Part shown: in pieces, positions 10,829 through 19,904 of the stretch | Layout of the letters: each line of letters begins with the position of its first letter | Numbering within the stretch: position 1 is the stretch's first letter | Assembly (NCBI RefSeq): GCF_000350105.1 | Contig: NZ_CAIY01000006.1 | Coordinates: 1-53,796, forward strand | Direction of reading: 5' to 3' | Source of the DNA: Richelia intracellularis HH01 | GTDB lineage: Bacteria; Cyanobacteriota; Cyanobacteriia; Cyanobacteriales; Nostocaceae | DNA length: 53,796 nt | The notes under the pieces: generated by a model | Told to the model about the DNA's origin: nothing | The model's database searches: none | Seen by the model: only the letters and a program-made list of their open reading frames with translations | Translations under genes and position numbers: made by a program

Positions 10829-10865
10829 GTAAGACTTTTTTGATTTTTAATCAAAAAAGTCTTAC
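10829..10865 (+). terminator. Hairpin after the topoisomerase gene
   Basis: Perfect 16-bp inverted repeat (GTAAGACTTTTTTGAT pairing with ATCAAAAAAGTCTTAC) around a 5-nt loop, beginning 2 bp after the stop codon. There is no T-run after the stem, but the stem carries an A/T tract. It probably ends the upstream transcript. Confidence 0.75.
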
Positions 10866-11801
10866 ATTAAGGTACTATAAATAATAGTTGAATAGAAAAT
10901 TTAGTAATCCACTAAGCTTGAGGCGAAATATAAGGAAAACTAGTTAATAATCTGATCATTACCAAAAATAATAAGTTCTACATTATAAAAAGTGATAATC
11001 AATTAGATTTTCCATTATGTATCCAGGTGTTGATTTAACTTTTAAATTCAGCAGTATAATAACAGCACTTATAATTTCATAGCATTTATTTTTATAACCT
11101 AATGGATAATACTAGCCTATAGTAGGAAGATAAGTATAAATGTTGTACGCTATGATGGCGATCAATTATAGTGAGTAAACTAGTGCCAATGTACTTTAGA
11201 ATATTGAAATAATTTTACCCTAATAATTAAATTCTATTCTTGCCTTATTTATGATCTTGATATTACTAATAACTACTTATTCATGGGTGATAAGATAAGC
11301 CAGATTAATGATTTTAGCTTTTTGGGAAAAACTCAATTCCATCAACAACTAAAAAAATACCCTAGTTGCAAAGTCAATATCTAGTATTATTCCCAAGCGC
11401 CTGAAATTCAACTATTTAATTTGTTTGATAGTCAGGCTTAACTCTTCAGGCCTTATAAGAATTAGGGAATACCTGGGAACATAATAAATTATCGTAATCT
11501 TTTTCAATTAGTTTTCTTAATTAAACCAGCTACAACAACAATGGCAATTGATATAACAAATGGTTTACAAACACATAATATACTATAGCCATACGTAGAA
11601 ATTGGTATGCAATTTCATAATTATTGTAGCCGAAAAAATATTATATTATTACTTTGCTAAAGTTCGAGGTAGTAATTGTAATGTTGTAAAAGTTTCTGGA
11701 ATCTCACTTATAGGCCAATCATTATTGGTAAGGCATAGTGTATATTGTCTATTCTGATTTCAAAACCAATAATCCCTAAAATTTCATAACATGAGGTAGG
11801 A
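10866..11801. other. Gene-free interval, possible decayed coding sequence
   Basis: 936 bp ahead of recA. Most is stop-rich AT sequence. Around 11500-11580 one frame reads KPATTTMAIDITNGLQTHNI, and around 11650-11730 another reads VRGSNCNVVKVSGISLIGQS. Both look protein-like but match nothing I recognise and are interrupted, so this may be an old pseudogene. The last part must carry the recA promoter. No cyanobacterial LexA site was identified. Confidence 0.35.
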
Positions 11802-12872
11802 ATGGCTGTTAACACCACTGATAACACCGGTAAACAGAAAGCACTGGATATTGTCCTCAATCAGATTGAGCGTACTTTTGGTAAAGGTACAATTATGCGT
11901 TTGGGTGATGCAGCCCGAATGAGGATAGAAACTATTTCTACTGGTGCTTTAACTCTAGATTTAGCTTTGGGTGGTGGTTTACCCAAGGGGAGAGTAATTG
12001 AAATTTATGGCCCAGAAAGTTCTGGTAAAACTACAGTTGCTTTACAAGCTGTAGCTGAAATTCAAAAACAAGGGGGTGTTGCAGCCTATGTAGATGCAGA
12101 ACATGCTCTCGATCCGACTTACGCTGCAGCTTTAGGGGTTGATATTGAAAATTTACTGGTTTCCCAGCCAGATACAGGTGAAGCTGCTTTAGAAATAGTG
12201 GATCAACTGGTACGTTCTGCTGCAGTTGATATTGTTGTTGTTGACTCTGTAGCAGCTTTAGTCCCTCGTGCCGAGATTGAAGGGGATATGGGGGATACTC
12301 ATGTGGGACTTCAAGCTAGATTAATGAGCCAAGCTTTGCGTAAAATTACTGGTAACTTAAGTAAGTCTGGCTGCACCGTAATGTTTATAAACCAGTTGCG
12401 CCAAAAAATTGGCATTAGTTATGGTAATCCAGAAACTACAACCGGTGGTAATGCTTTAAAGTATTATTCTTCTGTACGTTTAGATATTCGCCGTATCCAA
12501 ACCTTGAAAAAGGGGACAGAGGAATTTGGGATTCGCGTCAAAGTAAAGGTGGCAAAAAACAAAGTTGCTCCACCCTTTAGAATTGCCGAATTTGATATTA
12601 TTTTTGGAATGGGTGTTTCCACTCTTGGTTGTTTGGTTGATCTGGCAGAGGAAACTAAAATTATCCTTCGCAAAGGTGCTTGGTATAGTTATGACGGTAA
12701 CAATATTGCTCAGGGTAGAGATAATACTATTAATTATTTGGAAGATAATACAGATTTTGCAGAAGAAATCCAACAGTTAGTTAGAGAGAAGTTGGAAATG
12801 GGGTTTGTTGTATCTGCTAATTCTGTGGGAAAATCGAGCAATGATAAAAATCAAGAAGAGACAAGAGACTAA
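11802..12872 (+). CDS. recA: Recombinase RecA
   Basis: 356 residues, normal length. RecA forms filaments on single-stranded DNA, drives strand exchange and, where LexA is present, its cleavage. Walker A is GPESSGKT at 70-77, Walker B is in [13 protein letters not shown], loop 1 is [12 protein letters not shown] and loop 2 is [10 protein letters not shown] followed by [13 protein letters not shown]. The ATG is preceded by a GAGGTAGG ribosome site. Retention of RecA in an eroding genome is worth noting, since many long-reduced symbionts lose it. It stands alone between two long non-coding intervals. Confidence 0.98.
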   Translation: MAVNTTDNTGKQKALDIVLNQIERTFGKGTIMRLGDAARMRIETISTGALTLDLALGGGLPKGRVIEIYGPESSGKTTVALQAVAEIQKQGGVAAYVDAEHALDPTYAAALGVDIENLLVSQPDTGEAALEIVDQLVRSAAVDIVVVDSVAALVPRAEIEGDMGDTHVGLQARLMSQALRKITGNLSKSGCTVMFINQLRQKIGISYGNPETTTGGNALKYYSSVRLDIRRIQTLKKGTEEFGIRVKVKVAKNKVAPPFRIAEFDIIFGMGVSTLGCLVDLAEETKIILRKGAWYSYDGNNIAQGRDNTINYLEDNTDFAEEIQQLVREKLEMGFVVSANSVGKSSNDKNQEETRD

Positions 12873-13937
12873 AACCTGGTAGATTCAATATTCACTCAAA
12901 ACTTTGACGGTGGGGGCTAAATTATAATTGTTAGTTTGAGTATGTATGTAGGTCAAACTAGGGAATGATTTATTTCCATGATTTTATTTATGACTTAAGT
13001 TTAGATTCAATCTTATGATTTAAATGAATTTACTCAGAGTCAATTTGGGATTTAAATCTGGACCTCAAAAACTAAAAAGAATGTAGATACTTGAATGATT
13101 CTTAATTTTTTGAATTTTTGTCAAGCTGAGACCGTTCAGGAATAAACCTAACCGTTTAAAAAAGTCTTAAAGTGGGCAAGTTATTATAAGATTACTTGAA
13201 TCTGTTCTAAGTACTATTCAAATTCCAAGTCCATAAATACTAGGTTTTTGCGTCCTATCTTCTAAATTTTACCTGTGTACAATTTTATTTCTTACAGTAT
13301 TCACTCAATATGACTGTTTTAGATACAGGAAGAGAGCTGGTGTAAATATAGAAAGAAATACCCAACATTGGGTAAACGATGAGTAAAACTCCATCTATAG
13401 TAAGGTAAGTGTAGTTTCCACAATCAAATTAGGGGTTTTAATAATCTCCGTAATATTTATTAATACTCGACTGTGGAAATGCTAGTCATATGATAATTTT
13501 CATAAATAAATAAGGTTTATAGAATCCCAACTTAAATTATTAGTAGACTTGAAATAAATCTAAATACCTTTCTAACATAAACTAAAACAATAAAATGCCT
13601 GGTTTATATATCAATATAAAAGTGCTGCTAATTATGTTTTTGGTTTTATGTTTTCTTTGCTGAGGAAATTAACTTACTAATATTAAAAACTTAGCTTAGT
13701 TTAAATAAATTATGATATTAGATTAATAATAAATAACTGCTCTGATATTGGAAAATATTTCTTGTTAGAATATTCTCAGAAGAGAGTTTATTTTTATTAA
13801 AAAGTATTTGGTTAGGAAAAATTTTTGCTGTTTTTTACCACCTCAACTGCTTTGGTTTTAAGCCATAACACTCACCCCAAAATAAATTCAGCAGCTCAAA
13901 TAGTACTTTTTTACCTCTATATTTATATATCAAATAT
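12873..13937. other. Gene-free interval between recA and pstB
   Basis: 1065 bp, convergent. No intact gene. Two dyads are visible: TACCCAACATTGGGTA at 13359-13374, and TTTCCACA (13415-13422) matched by TGTGGAAA (13472-13479) across 49 bp. A short open stretch starting MTVLDTGRELV at 13310 stops after 11 codons and could be the beginning of a dead gene. I cannot identify it. Confidence 0.4.
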
Positions 13938-14744
13938 TCAACCAAATCTACCACTTATATACTCCTTAGTGGATTCCTGCTGGGGATCTTGGAAAATAAC
14001 TTCTGTTCTTTCATGTTCTACAAGATACCCAATGCGCTCCCCCTTTTCTGAAGATTTAACATTGAAAAATGCTGTACGATCAGATACACGTGATGCTTGT
14101 TGCATATTGTGGGTAACCATAACTATAGTATAAGTTTTCTTTAGTTCGCGAATTAACTCTTCTACCCGCAAGGTAGAAATAGGATCAAGAGCAGAGCATG
14201 GTTCATCCATTAGAATCACATCTGGTTTGGTTGTGATGGCTCTAGCAATACATAACCTTTGTTGTTGCCCACCGGATAAAGACAAACTACTCTTCCGTAA
14301 TTTATCTTTAACTTCATCCCATAGAGCTACTTGTTTGAGGGAATGTTCTACTAATTCATCCATATTGCCTTTATAGCCATGGATTTTTGGGCCAAAGATA
14401 ATATTGTCATAAATTGACTTGGGGAATGGGTTTGGCTTTTGGAAGACTATGCCAATCCGGCGACGTACTTCTACAGGATCTATATGCTTAGAATATAGAT
14501 TTTCGCCATAGTAGAAAATATTACCTTCTGCTCGGAATGATTCAATTAAGTCGTTAAGACGGTTATAGCATCTTAATAGTGTACTTTTACCACAACCAGA
14601 AGGCCCAATAAAGGCTGTTACTTGATTCTTAGGTATATCTAGCCAAATATTACTAAGTGCCAAAAGGTTACCGTAGTAAACTCTCAAACCTTCTGTTCTT
14701 AAAACAATCTGTGTTTGACTAGCGACATCAACATTAGCAGCCAT
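13938..14744 (-). CDS. pstB: Phosphate ABC transporter ATPase PstB
   Basis: 268-residue ATPase of the high-affinity phosphate importer. Walker A is GPSGCGKS at 47-54, the Q-loop lies in FQKPNPFP (101-108), the ABC signature LSGGQQQR starts at 156, Walker B is VILMDEP at 176-182, and the H-loop is VTHNMQQA. Last gene of pstS-pstC-pstA-pstB, starting 53 bp after pstA. The strong PstB-specific pattern ([21 protein letters not shown]) rules out other amino-acid or lipid transporters. Confidence 0.97.
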   Translation of the reverse strand: MAANVDVASQTQIVLRTEGLRVYYGNLLALSNIWLDIPKNQVTAFIGPSGCGKSTLLRCYNRLNDLIESFRAEGNIFYYGENLYSKHIDPVEVRRRIGIVFQKPNPFPKSIYDNIIFGPKIHGYKGNMDELVEHSLKQVALWDEVKDKLRKSSLSLSGGQQQRLCIARAITTKPDVILMDEPCSALDPISTLRVEELIRELKKTYTIVMVTHNMQQASRVSDRTAFFNVKSSEKGERIGYLVEHERTEVIFQDPQQESTKEYISGRFG

Positions 14745-14797
14745 AATCTAATTTGGTAATTGGATTCCCAATGTTAAATTTGGTTTTTCTTAGTCTA

Positions 14798-15694
14798 TTA
14801 GGATTTACGACTAGTAACCAAGCGAGCAATAATACTGGTCATCAAAACCATCAATACTAAAATTAAGGAAGCCCCCCATGCTAGGGATTGTTGGTTAGGG
14901 TAAGGAACAATCGCAAAGTTAAAAACCAATAAGGCTAAAGAGGCAATGGGTTGAACAAAACCATTAAAAGGAAATTGAGAAAATAAAGCGGTGAATATCA
15001 GGGGAGCAGTTTCTCCTGCCGCTCGAGCTACTGCTAGACTTATCCCAGTAACAATTGCTGGTAAAGCTGCTATTAATACCACTTGAGTAACCGTCTGAAA
15101 ATTTGTAGCTCCCAAGCTTACGGAGGCTTGTCGTAAATCATTGGGAACTAATTGTAATGCTTCATCCGTGGTGCGGATAATAATTGGTAGCATAAGTACT
15201 GCCAATGCTACACCACCAGCTATAGGGGAGTAACCAACAATACCTGTATGTACTAATAAGCCGTATGTAAATACCCCAGCAATAATTGAAGGTATACCAC
15301 TGAGAATATTAGTAGCAAAACGAATCCACCAAGATAATTTTCCTGAACTAAACTCTACTAAGTAGATTGCTACTAATATCCCAAAGGGAACAGCAATAAT
15401 TGACCCAATTCCTACCATCAAAAGAGTACCAAAAATTGCATTACGAAACCCTCCCCCTTCAACTAATGGTGGTGGGGGCAATTCTATAAACATGCTCCAA
15501 CTTAGACTATCTATTCCTTTAATCAAGACATAAGATAGCACCGCTATTATAGGTAGTAAGGCAAGTGCTCCACAAAGAAACACTACCCAATTCATAAAAT
15601 TATTAAAACAATTCCGGGGTGAATTAGGAGAACGGCTTAAAAAACTGCGATGAATTAATTTATTATTGGGAAAATTGGCAAAACTAGAGCTCAT
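14798..15694 (-). CDS. pstA: Phosphate ABC transporter permease PstA
   Basis: 298 residues with six predicted membrane helices, the first at about 35-58. The cytoplasmic EAA-type loop reads LRQASVSLGATNFQTVTQVV at about 188-207. PstA pairs with PstC to form the phosphate channel. It starts 22 bp after pstC and is followed by pstB. Length and domain content are normal for the family. Confidence 0.95.
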   Translation of the reverse strand: MSSSFANFPNNKLIHRSFLSRSPNSPRNCFNNFMNWVVFLCGALALLPIIAVLSYVLIKGIDSLSWSMFIELPPPPLVEGGGFRNAIFGTLLMVGIGSIIAVPFGILVAIYLVEFSSGKLSWWIRFATNILSGIPSIIAGVFTYGLLVHTGIVGYSPIAGGVALAVLMLPIIIRTTDEALQLVPNDLRQASVSLGATNFQTVTQVVLIAALPAIVTGISLAVARAAGETAPLIFTALFSQFPFNGFVQPIASLALLVFNFAIVPYPNQQSLAWGASLILVLMVLMTSIIARLVTSRKS

Positions 15695-15716
15695 AAAATC
15701 TAAAAAACTGCAAATA

Positions 15717-16667
15717 CTATATACGTTTCACTTGCCCAACAATTAATTCTGCAACAGTATTCACTATTAAAGTTAAAATGAATAGTACTAAGGCAGCATA
15801 CATCAAGGCTGAAACTTGTAAACCCACTGCTTCAGAAAACTGATTTGCTAACAAGGAGGCAATAGAATTAGCGGGAGCAAATAGGGAAAAATCTATTTTG
15901 TTAGCATTCCCAATTAGCATAGTAACAGCCATAGTTTCTCCCATTGCCCTTCCTAAAGCTAATATTACAGCACTGACAATACCAGAAAAAGCTGTGGGGA
16001 GCATAACCTTTAAAATTGTTTCCCACCGTGTAGCCCCTAACCCTACAGCTGCTTGGTGTAAACTGGGGGGTATAGACGTAAGTGCATCTCTGGAAATGGC
16101 AGTAATAATTGGCAAAATCATAATTGCCAAAATAACCCCGGCTGGTAGCATTCCCAAACCAGAAGGAGCACTGGCAAAAATTGGCAACCAACCCAAACTA
16201 GAGTGGAGCATTCTACCCCAACTGGTGAGAATGGGCACAAGGAAAAATATTCCCCAAATACCATAAACTACGCTGGGAATTGCGGCTATTAACTCAACTA
16301 AGAATACCATTACAGTTCTCACCTTGTATGGTAAAAAGTTCTGGCTGAGCAGAATAGCTGTACCTAGGCCAACAGGTACAGCTATTAGTAAAGCAATTAA
16401 TGAACTAACTAAAGTCCCATAAATTTGGGGCAGCACTCCATACTCATTTTTGACTGGATTCCAGGAACTATCAGTTAAAAATCTCACTCCAAATTTTTGA
16501 ATTGCTGGTATGGCTTCTATCGAAACTTGTGCAGCTATCCAAAATAGAACAGCCGCGACTGCAAATGCCAAAAACCTAGTGAGCCATACAAAACAATCAT
16601 CTAATAATTTATCTAGTCGTGATCGTCGTTGAATTCTGGTGTAAATGTTTTGGTCTTGAATACTCAT
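15717..16667 (-). CDS. pstC: Phosphate ABC transporter permease PstC
   Basis: 316 residues with six membrane helices, the first at about 28-50. The coupling loop is LHQAAVGLGATRWETILKVM, followed by PTAFSGIVSA. The ELIAAIPSVVYGIWG segment is typical of PstC. It forms the inner-membrane pore with PstA. It lies 112 bp after pstS, a gap wide enough for a processing site or an internal terminator that lowers expression of the membrane genes relative to the binding protein. Confidence 0.95.
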   Translation of the reverse strand: MSIQDQNIYTRIQRRSRLDKLLDDCFVWLTRFLAFAVAAVLFWIAAQVSIEAIPAIQKFGVRFLTDSSWNPVKNEYGVLPQIYGTLVSSLIALLIAVPVGLGTAILLSQNFLPYKVRTVMVFLVELIAAIPSVVYGIWGIFFLVPILTSWGRMLHSSLGWLPIFASAPSGLGMLPAGVILAIMILPIITAISRDALTSIPPSLHQAAVGLGATRWETILKVMLPTAFSGIVSAVILALGRAMGETMAVTMLIGNANKIDFSLFAPANSIASLLANQFSEAVGLQVSALMYAALVLFILTLIVNTVAELIVGQVKRI

Positions 16668-16779
16668 GAAATAAATTGACCCATTAATTGCCTTCTATAT
16701 ACAAGAGGGAATCAAACTAAAAATTCGGGTTAAAAGTTGATAAATTAAGAGAACATCCGTGATTTACACTTTATGTTTA

Positions 16780-17937
16780 TTAATTATTTGCCACGGATAT
16801 GTTGTAGTCAGGAGTTATTACATCAGCGGCAGCAGCAACTTTTTGTACTATATTTTTCGGCAGAGGAACGTAACCGAGCTCTCTACTTACTTTTTGGCCC
16901 TCTGTTAACCCATATTCAATCATTGCTTCCACAGCTTTTGCTTTGGCAGGATTATTATATTTTTTATAAGCCAGAATCCAAGTATAGGTGACAATAGGGT
17001 AAGATCCCTTGCCCACTGGATCTGTTATAAAGGCACGCAGATTATCTGGTAGAGTAGCAGATGATAAGGTCTTAATAGTAGAAATCTCAGAAGGCTTGAC
17101 AAACTCACCCTCCTTATTTTCTATGGAAGCAAAAGTGATTTGGTTCTGCTTTGCATAACCGTACTCAATATAACCAAGAGAGCCTTCAATCTGTTTAATT
17201 TGAGCTGTTACCCCTTCGTTACCCTTTGCTCCCAATCCTGTTGGCCATTGAACAGTTTTACCGCTTCCAACTGAATTTTCCCACTCTGAACTAATAGTAC
17301 TTAAATGCTTGGTCAATACGCCCGTAGTCCCACTACCATCAGAACGATGTATTAATGTAATATCTTGGTTGGGAAGGTTAATACTAGGGTTTGCTGCAGC
17401 AAGTTTAGCATCATCCCACTTTTTAATCTTACCCAACATAATATCAATGTAAACCTCTCTGGGTAATTTGAGTTCAATAATTCCGGGTAGGTTATATGCC
17501 ATCACTATGCTACCGGCAGACATAGGCAACATAAGTACACCTTTATTAGTGCTTACCTTAGCAATATCTTCATCCCTCATTGCCACATCACTAGCACTGA
17601 AATCCACTGTACCAGAGGTGAACTGCTTAATTCCTGCACCACTACCAATTGATTGATAGTTAACTCGCAAGTTGGGATATTTTTTATTCAAATCTGAGAA
17701 CCAGCGTTGATACAAGGGAACGGGGAAAGATGCTCCCACCCCATTGATCGTAATGTCACCACCTAAATCAAAGATATCTGTATTTGCAGAAGTAGTTTTA
17801 GTAGCACCATTAGGAGAAGGCTGATTTTGATTAATTTTACTATTACCACCACAAGCTACCATACTTAATGACAGTAACAAAACTAGGAATTTCCTCAGAG
17901 CAGGAGAAACTTTTGATACCTGAAGTTCCAAAGACAT
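16780..17937 (-). CDS. pstS: Phosphate-binding lipoprotein PstS
   Basis: 385-residue periplasmic phosphate-binding protein. The N-terminus has a lipoprotein signal with cysteine C29 in LSMVACGG. The mature domain shows NGVGASFPVPLYQRW, YQSIGSGAGIKQF, DFSASDVAM and HRSDGSGTTGVL, the loops that hold phosphate in this family. First gene of the pst operon, with a Pho-box-like tandem element about 55-70 bp upstream, so induction by phosphate starvation through a PhoB/SphR-type regulator is likely. No phoU or two-component pair is in the window. Confidence 0.96.
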   Translation of the reverse strand: MSLELQVSKVSPALRKFLVLLLSLSMVACGGNSKINQNQPSPNGATKTTSANTDIFDLGGDITINGVGASFPVPLYQRWFSDLNKKYPNLRVNYQSIGSGAGIKQFTSGTVDFSASDVAMRDEDIAKVSTNKGVLMLPMSAGSIVMAYNLPGIIELKLPREVYIDIMLGKIKKWDDAKLAAANPSINLPNQDITLIHRSDGSGTTGVLTKHLSTISSEWENSVGSGKTVQWPTGLGAKGNEGVTAQIKQIEGSLGYIEYGYAKQNQITFASIENKEGEFVKPSEISTIKTLSSATLPDNLRAFITDPVGKGSYPIVTYTWILAYKKYNNPAKAKAVEAMIEYGLTEGQKVSRELGYVPLPKNIVQKVAAAADVITPDYNISVANN

Positions 17938-17972
17938 GAATAATATATAGCTTGAGTACTTTTTTTGGGCGT

Positions 17973-18009
17973 TTATAATATAGTTCTCAATGGTAAAGAC
18001 AAGGTTAAC
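17973..18009 (-). promoter_or_regulatory. Candidate Pho box and -10 for pstS
   Basis: On the minus strand, GTTAACCT, 3 nt, then CTTTACCA (18009 to 17991) resemble tandem 8-bp cyanobacterial Pho-box repeats (consensus near CTTAACCT). About 11 bp downstream an AT-rich TATATTATA (near 17980-17973) can serve as the -10. In this promoter class the Pho box replaces the -35. Position ahead of pstS supports the call; the second repeat is imperfect. Confidence 0.5.
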
Positions 18010-18268
18010 ATTAGAGACTTAGGTTTTATAAATTAGAGTAAATCACAAAAAAATTAATCTTCTCTTTACTCCAAATTCTTTAATCCAAAACATACAGGAA
18101 ATTCCATTTTCCATACCAGCCTCATATTATACTTATAATGTTAGTATGGTGCGAATATTATTACCCTATCATAACCTAATAGCCAACCTATTATAGGCTT
18201 ATTGGATATTTGGGCAGAAACGAACTTCAGGAATAATTTGAGTTCGCAGTATATTTTGTAACCTAATG

Positions 18269-18298
18269 ATAAATGAATTCATATGTGAATTCATTTAT
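18269..18298. repeat. 30-bp inverted repeat upstream of bioY
   Basis: Two perfect 13-bp arms, ATAAATGAATTCA and TGAATTCATTTAT, separated by 4 nt. It lies 149 bp before the bioY start and about 330 bp before pstS, so it does not follow any gene end. It could be an operator for a dimeric regulator, or a hairpin in a leader RNA. It does not resemble the BirA-type TTGTAAAC operator. Confidence 0.6.
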
Positions 18299-18446
18299 GT
18301 ATAAGCAAATATCATCCATAAATTCATAGGAACATAATAGCTTATAATTACCTTGTTTAGATTATAAATATGAAGTTTCAGCAGTATGAAAACATTGAAA
18401 TTATTGGAATTAGATGAGAATTAATCATATAAGTAGTATTTTGTAA

Positions 18447-19034
18447 ATGTTAAGAACATCCAATCAACTACTATGGTCTATGATCGGTTTACTATTAACC
18501 ATAGGTGGAACTTTTTTAGAAGCGCATATCACAACTTTCCCCTGGTTGTGGAGTAGTCATAGTGTAAGTATTTTTTCGTTGGGTGTAACCTTTCAAGTCG
18601 GTGGGGTACTGTTAGTAGGATGTTTAGGAGGGAAAAATGCAGGTGCTCTGTCTCAAATTGCTTATTTACTTATGGGGTTAACTTTACTACCTGTCTTTTC
18701 AAATGGTGGAGGGATTGGCTATGTCCAGCTATCTCAGTTTGGCTATCTCTTAGGATTTATTCCCGGGGCATGGATATGTGGTTTTTTGGCATTTCAAGCA
18801 CGCCCAAGGTTAGAATCCCTAGCCTTTAGTTGCATTTGTGGTTTGTTTATTATCCATATCTGCGGTATTACCTATTTAAGTATTAGCCATGTTCTAAAAT
18901 TACAAAATGCTTTCCTTATAAGTCTTTCACAAGCAATTATTCAGTATTCTTGGTTACAGATACCTGGACAACTGGCCGTAGTATGTGCTGTCACAATTCT
19001 TGCTTATATTTTAAGACATTTGATTTTTTATTGA
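18447..19034 (+). CDS. bioY: Biotin transporter BioY
   Basis: 195-residue membrane protein with about six helices, the substrate-binding S component of biotin ECF transporters. Family features are an N-terminal hydrophobic helix, VGGVLLVGCLGGKNAGALSQ (loop and helix 3), LLPVFSNGGGIGY and FGYLLGFIPGAWICGFLAF. BioY can act alone at modest rate or with an EcfAT module, which is not in this window. lspA follows 335 bp downstream on the same strand, a pairing I believe is common in cyanobacteria. Start ATG; no strong ribosome site. Confidence 0.88.
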   Translation: MLRTSNQLLWSMIGLLLTIGGTFLEAHITTFPWLWSSHSVSIFSLGVTFQVGGVLLVGCLGGKNAGALSQIAYLLMGLTLLPVFSNGGGIGYVQLSQFGYLLGFIPGAWICGFLAFQARPRLESLAFSCICGLFIIHICGITYLSISHVLKLQNAFLISLSQAIIQYSWLQIPGQLAVVCAVTILAYILRHLIFY

Positions 19035-19369
19035 TTTCCTATTTATGAGCCTTTTCAATTTAGGATTAGTTTGATATTTTGTAAATAATAAAGTTTGATA
19101 TGGATAATCATGTAGGATTTATAATTAAATTAATTGTTTATATCTGCAGTACTAATTACTTGAATTTAGCTGGATTTACATTACGATAACAAAAAACTAC
19201 AATCTCATCATAATTGTATCTACGACCCTGACTATTTAATATTTACAAGTATATATAGTTTAGGATAATAGTGAGAGATTAAAGGTCTTATGACTAATTT
19301 TATTTAAGAAATATCAGTAAAAATTTGGCAAAAAAATTACCTAAGGAATACCTATAAACATTACTAAGT
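19035..19369. other. Intergenic bioY-lspA, no gene
   Basis: 335 bp of stop-rich AT sequence. No hairpin of note and no coding remnant was recognised. Confidence 0.4.
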
Positions 19370-19831
19370 ATGTATTTTAAAAACCGTTTTTTCTGGATTA
19401 TTGGATCAGTAACTTTCGTATTAGATCAGCTAGCAAAATATTTGATAGTCAGGACTTTTAGTCTTAAGGGAAGTTTCCCTATCATACCTGAAATTTTCCA
19501 TTTTACCTATGTTACCAATACTGGTGCGGCTTTTAGCTTATTTAATGGGAATGTAGAGTCGTTACGTTGGCTTTCTTTAATTGTGAGTTTTGCATTAATG
19601 GCTATTGCTATTTGGGGGCCTAGGTTAAGTTTTTGGGAGAAACTTGGTTATGGTTGTATTTTAGGTGGAGCAATGGGTAATGGAATAGATAGATTTATTT
19701 CAGGGTATGTAATTGACTTTTTAGATTTTCGTCTGATTAATTTCCCCATATTCAATTTAGCTGATGTATTTATTAACATAGGGATTATTTCTTTATTAAT
19801 TTCGGCTTTTAGTCAAACACCTAATAAGTAA
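19370..19831 (+). CDS. lspA: Lipoprotein signal peptidase LspA
   Basis: 153-residue inner-membrane aspartyl peptidase that removes signal peptides from prolipoproteins such as the PstS precursor encoded nearby. Four membrane helices. Catalytic aspartates are D107 in GNGIDRF and D132 in FPIFNLADVFI, and the conserved VTNTGAAFS loop lies at 48-56. Length is normal. Its retention implies that lipoproteins are still processed; the window itself encodes one, PstS. Confidence 0.95.
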   Translation: MYFKNRFFWIIGSVTFVLDQLAKYLIVRTFSLKGSFPIIPEIFHFTYVTNTGAAFSLFNGNVESLRWLSLIVSFALMAIAIWGPRLSFWEKLGYGCILGGAMGNGIDRFISGYVIDFLDFRLINFPIFNLADVFINIGIISLLISAFSQTPNK

Positions 19832-19837
19832 AGATAA

Positions 19838-19904
19838 TTGATATATTTTCATTTTTATAATCTCTACCAAATCTTAAAGATAGAGAAAGACGAGAAAATA
19901 TCAA
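19838..19904 (+). terminator. Candidate terminator after lspA
   Basis: Imperfect nested hairpin: outer arms TTGATAT..TTTTC and GAAAATATCAA with a 2-nt bulge, inner arms TCTCTA and TAGAGA. It starts 7 bp after the lspA stop. There is no clear T-run after the stem, so confidence is limited. Confidence 0.4.

Larger units (their letters stand above)
17938..18446. other. Divergent intergenic region pstS / bioY
   Basis: 509 bp holding the pst promoter (annotated separately), a 30-bp perfect-armed palindrome at 18269-18298 and presumably the bioY promoter. No gene was found. Confidence 0.5.

Noticed and set aside
13411..13480. CRISPR-like repeat
   Set aside because: The GTTTCC... unit with an ATTAGGGGTTTT core occurs once only; there are no regularly spaced copies.
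13825..14133. 102-residue plus-strand frame overlapping pstB
   Set aside because: It overlaps the 3' end of pstB on the opposite strand, and its sequence has no domain-like features.
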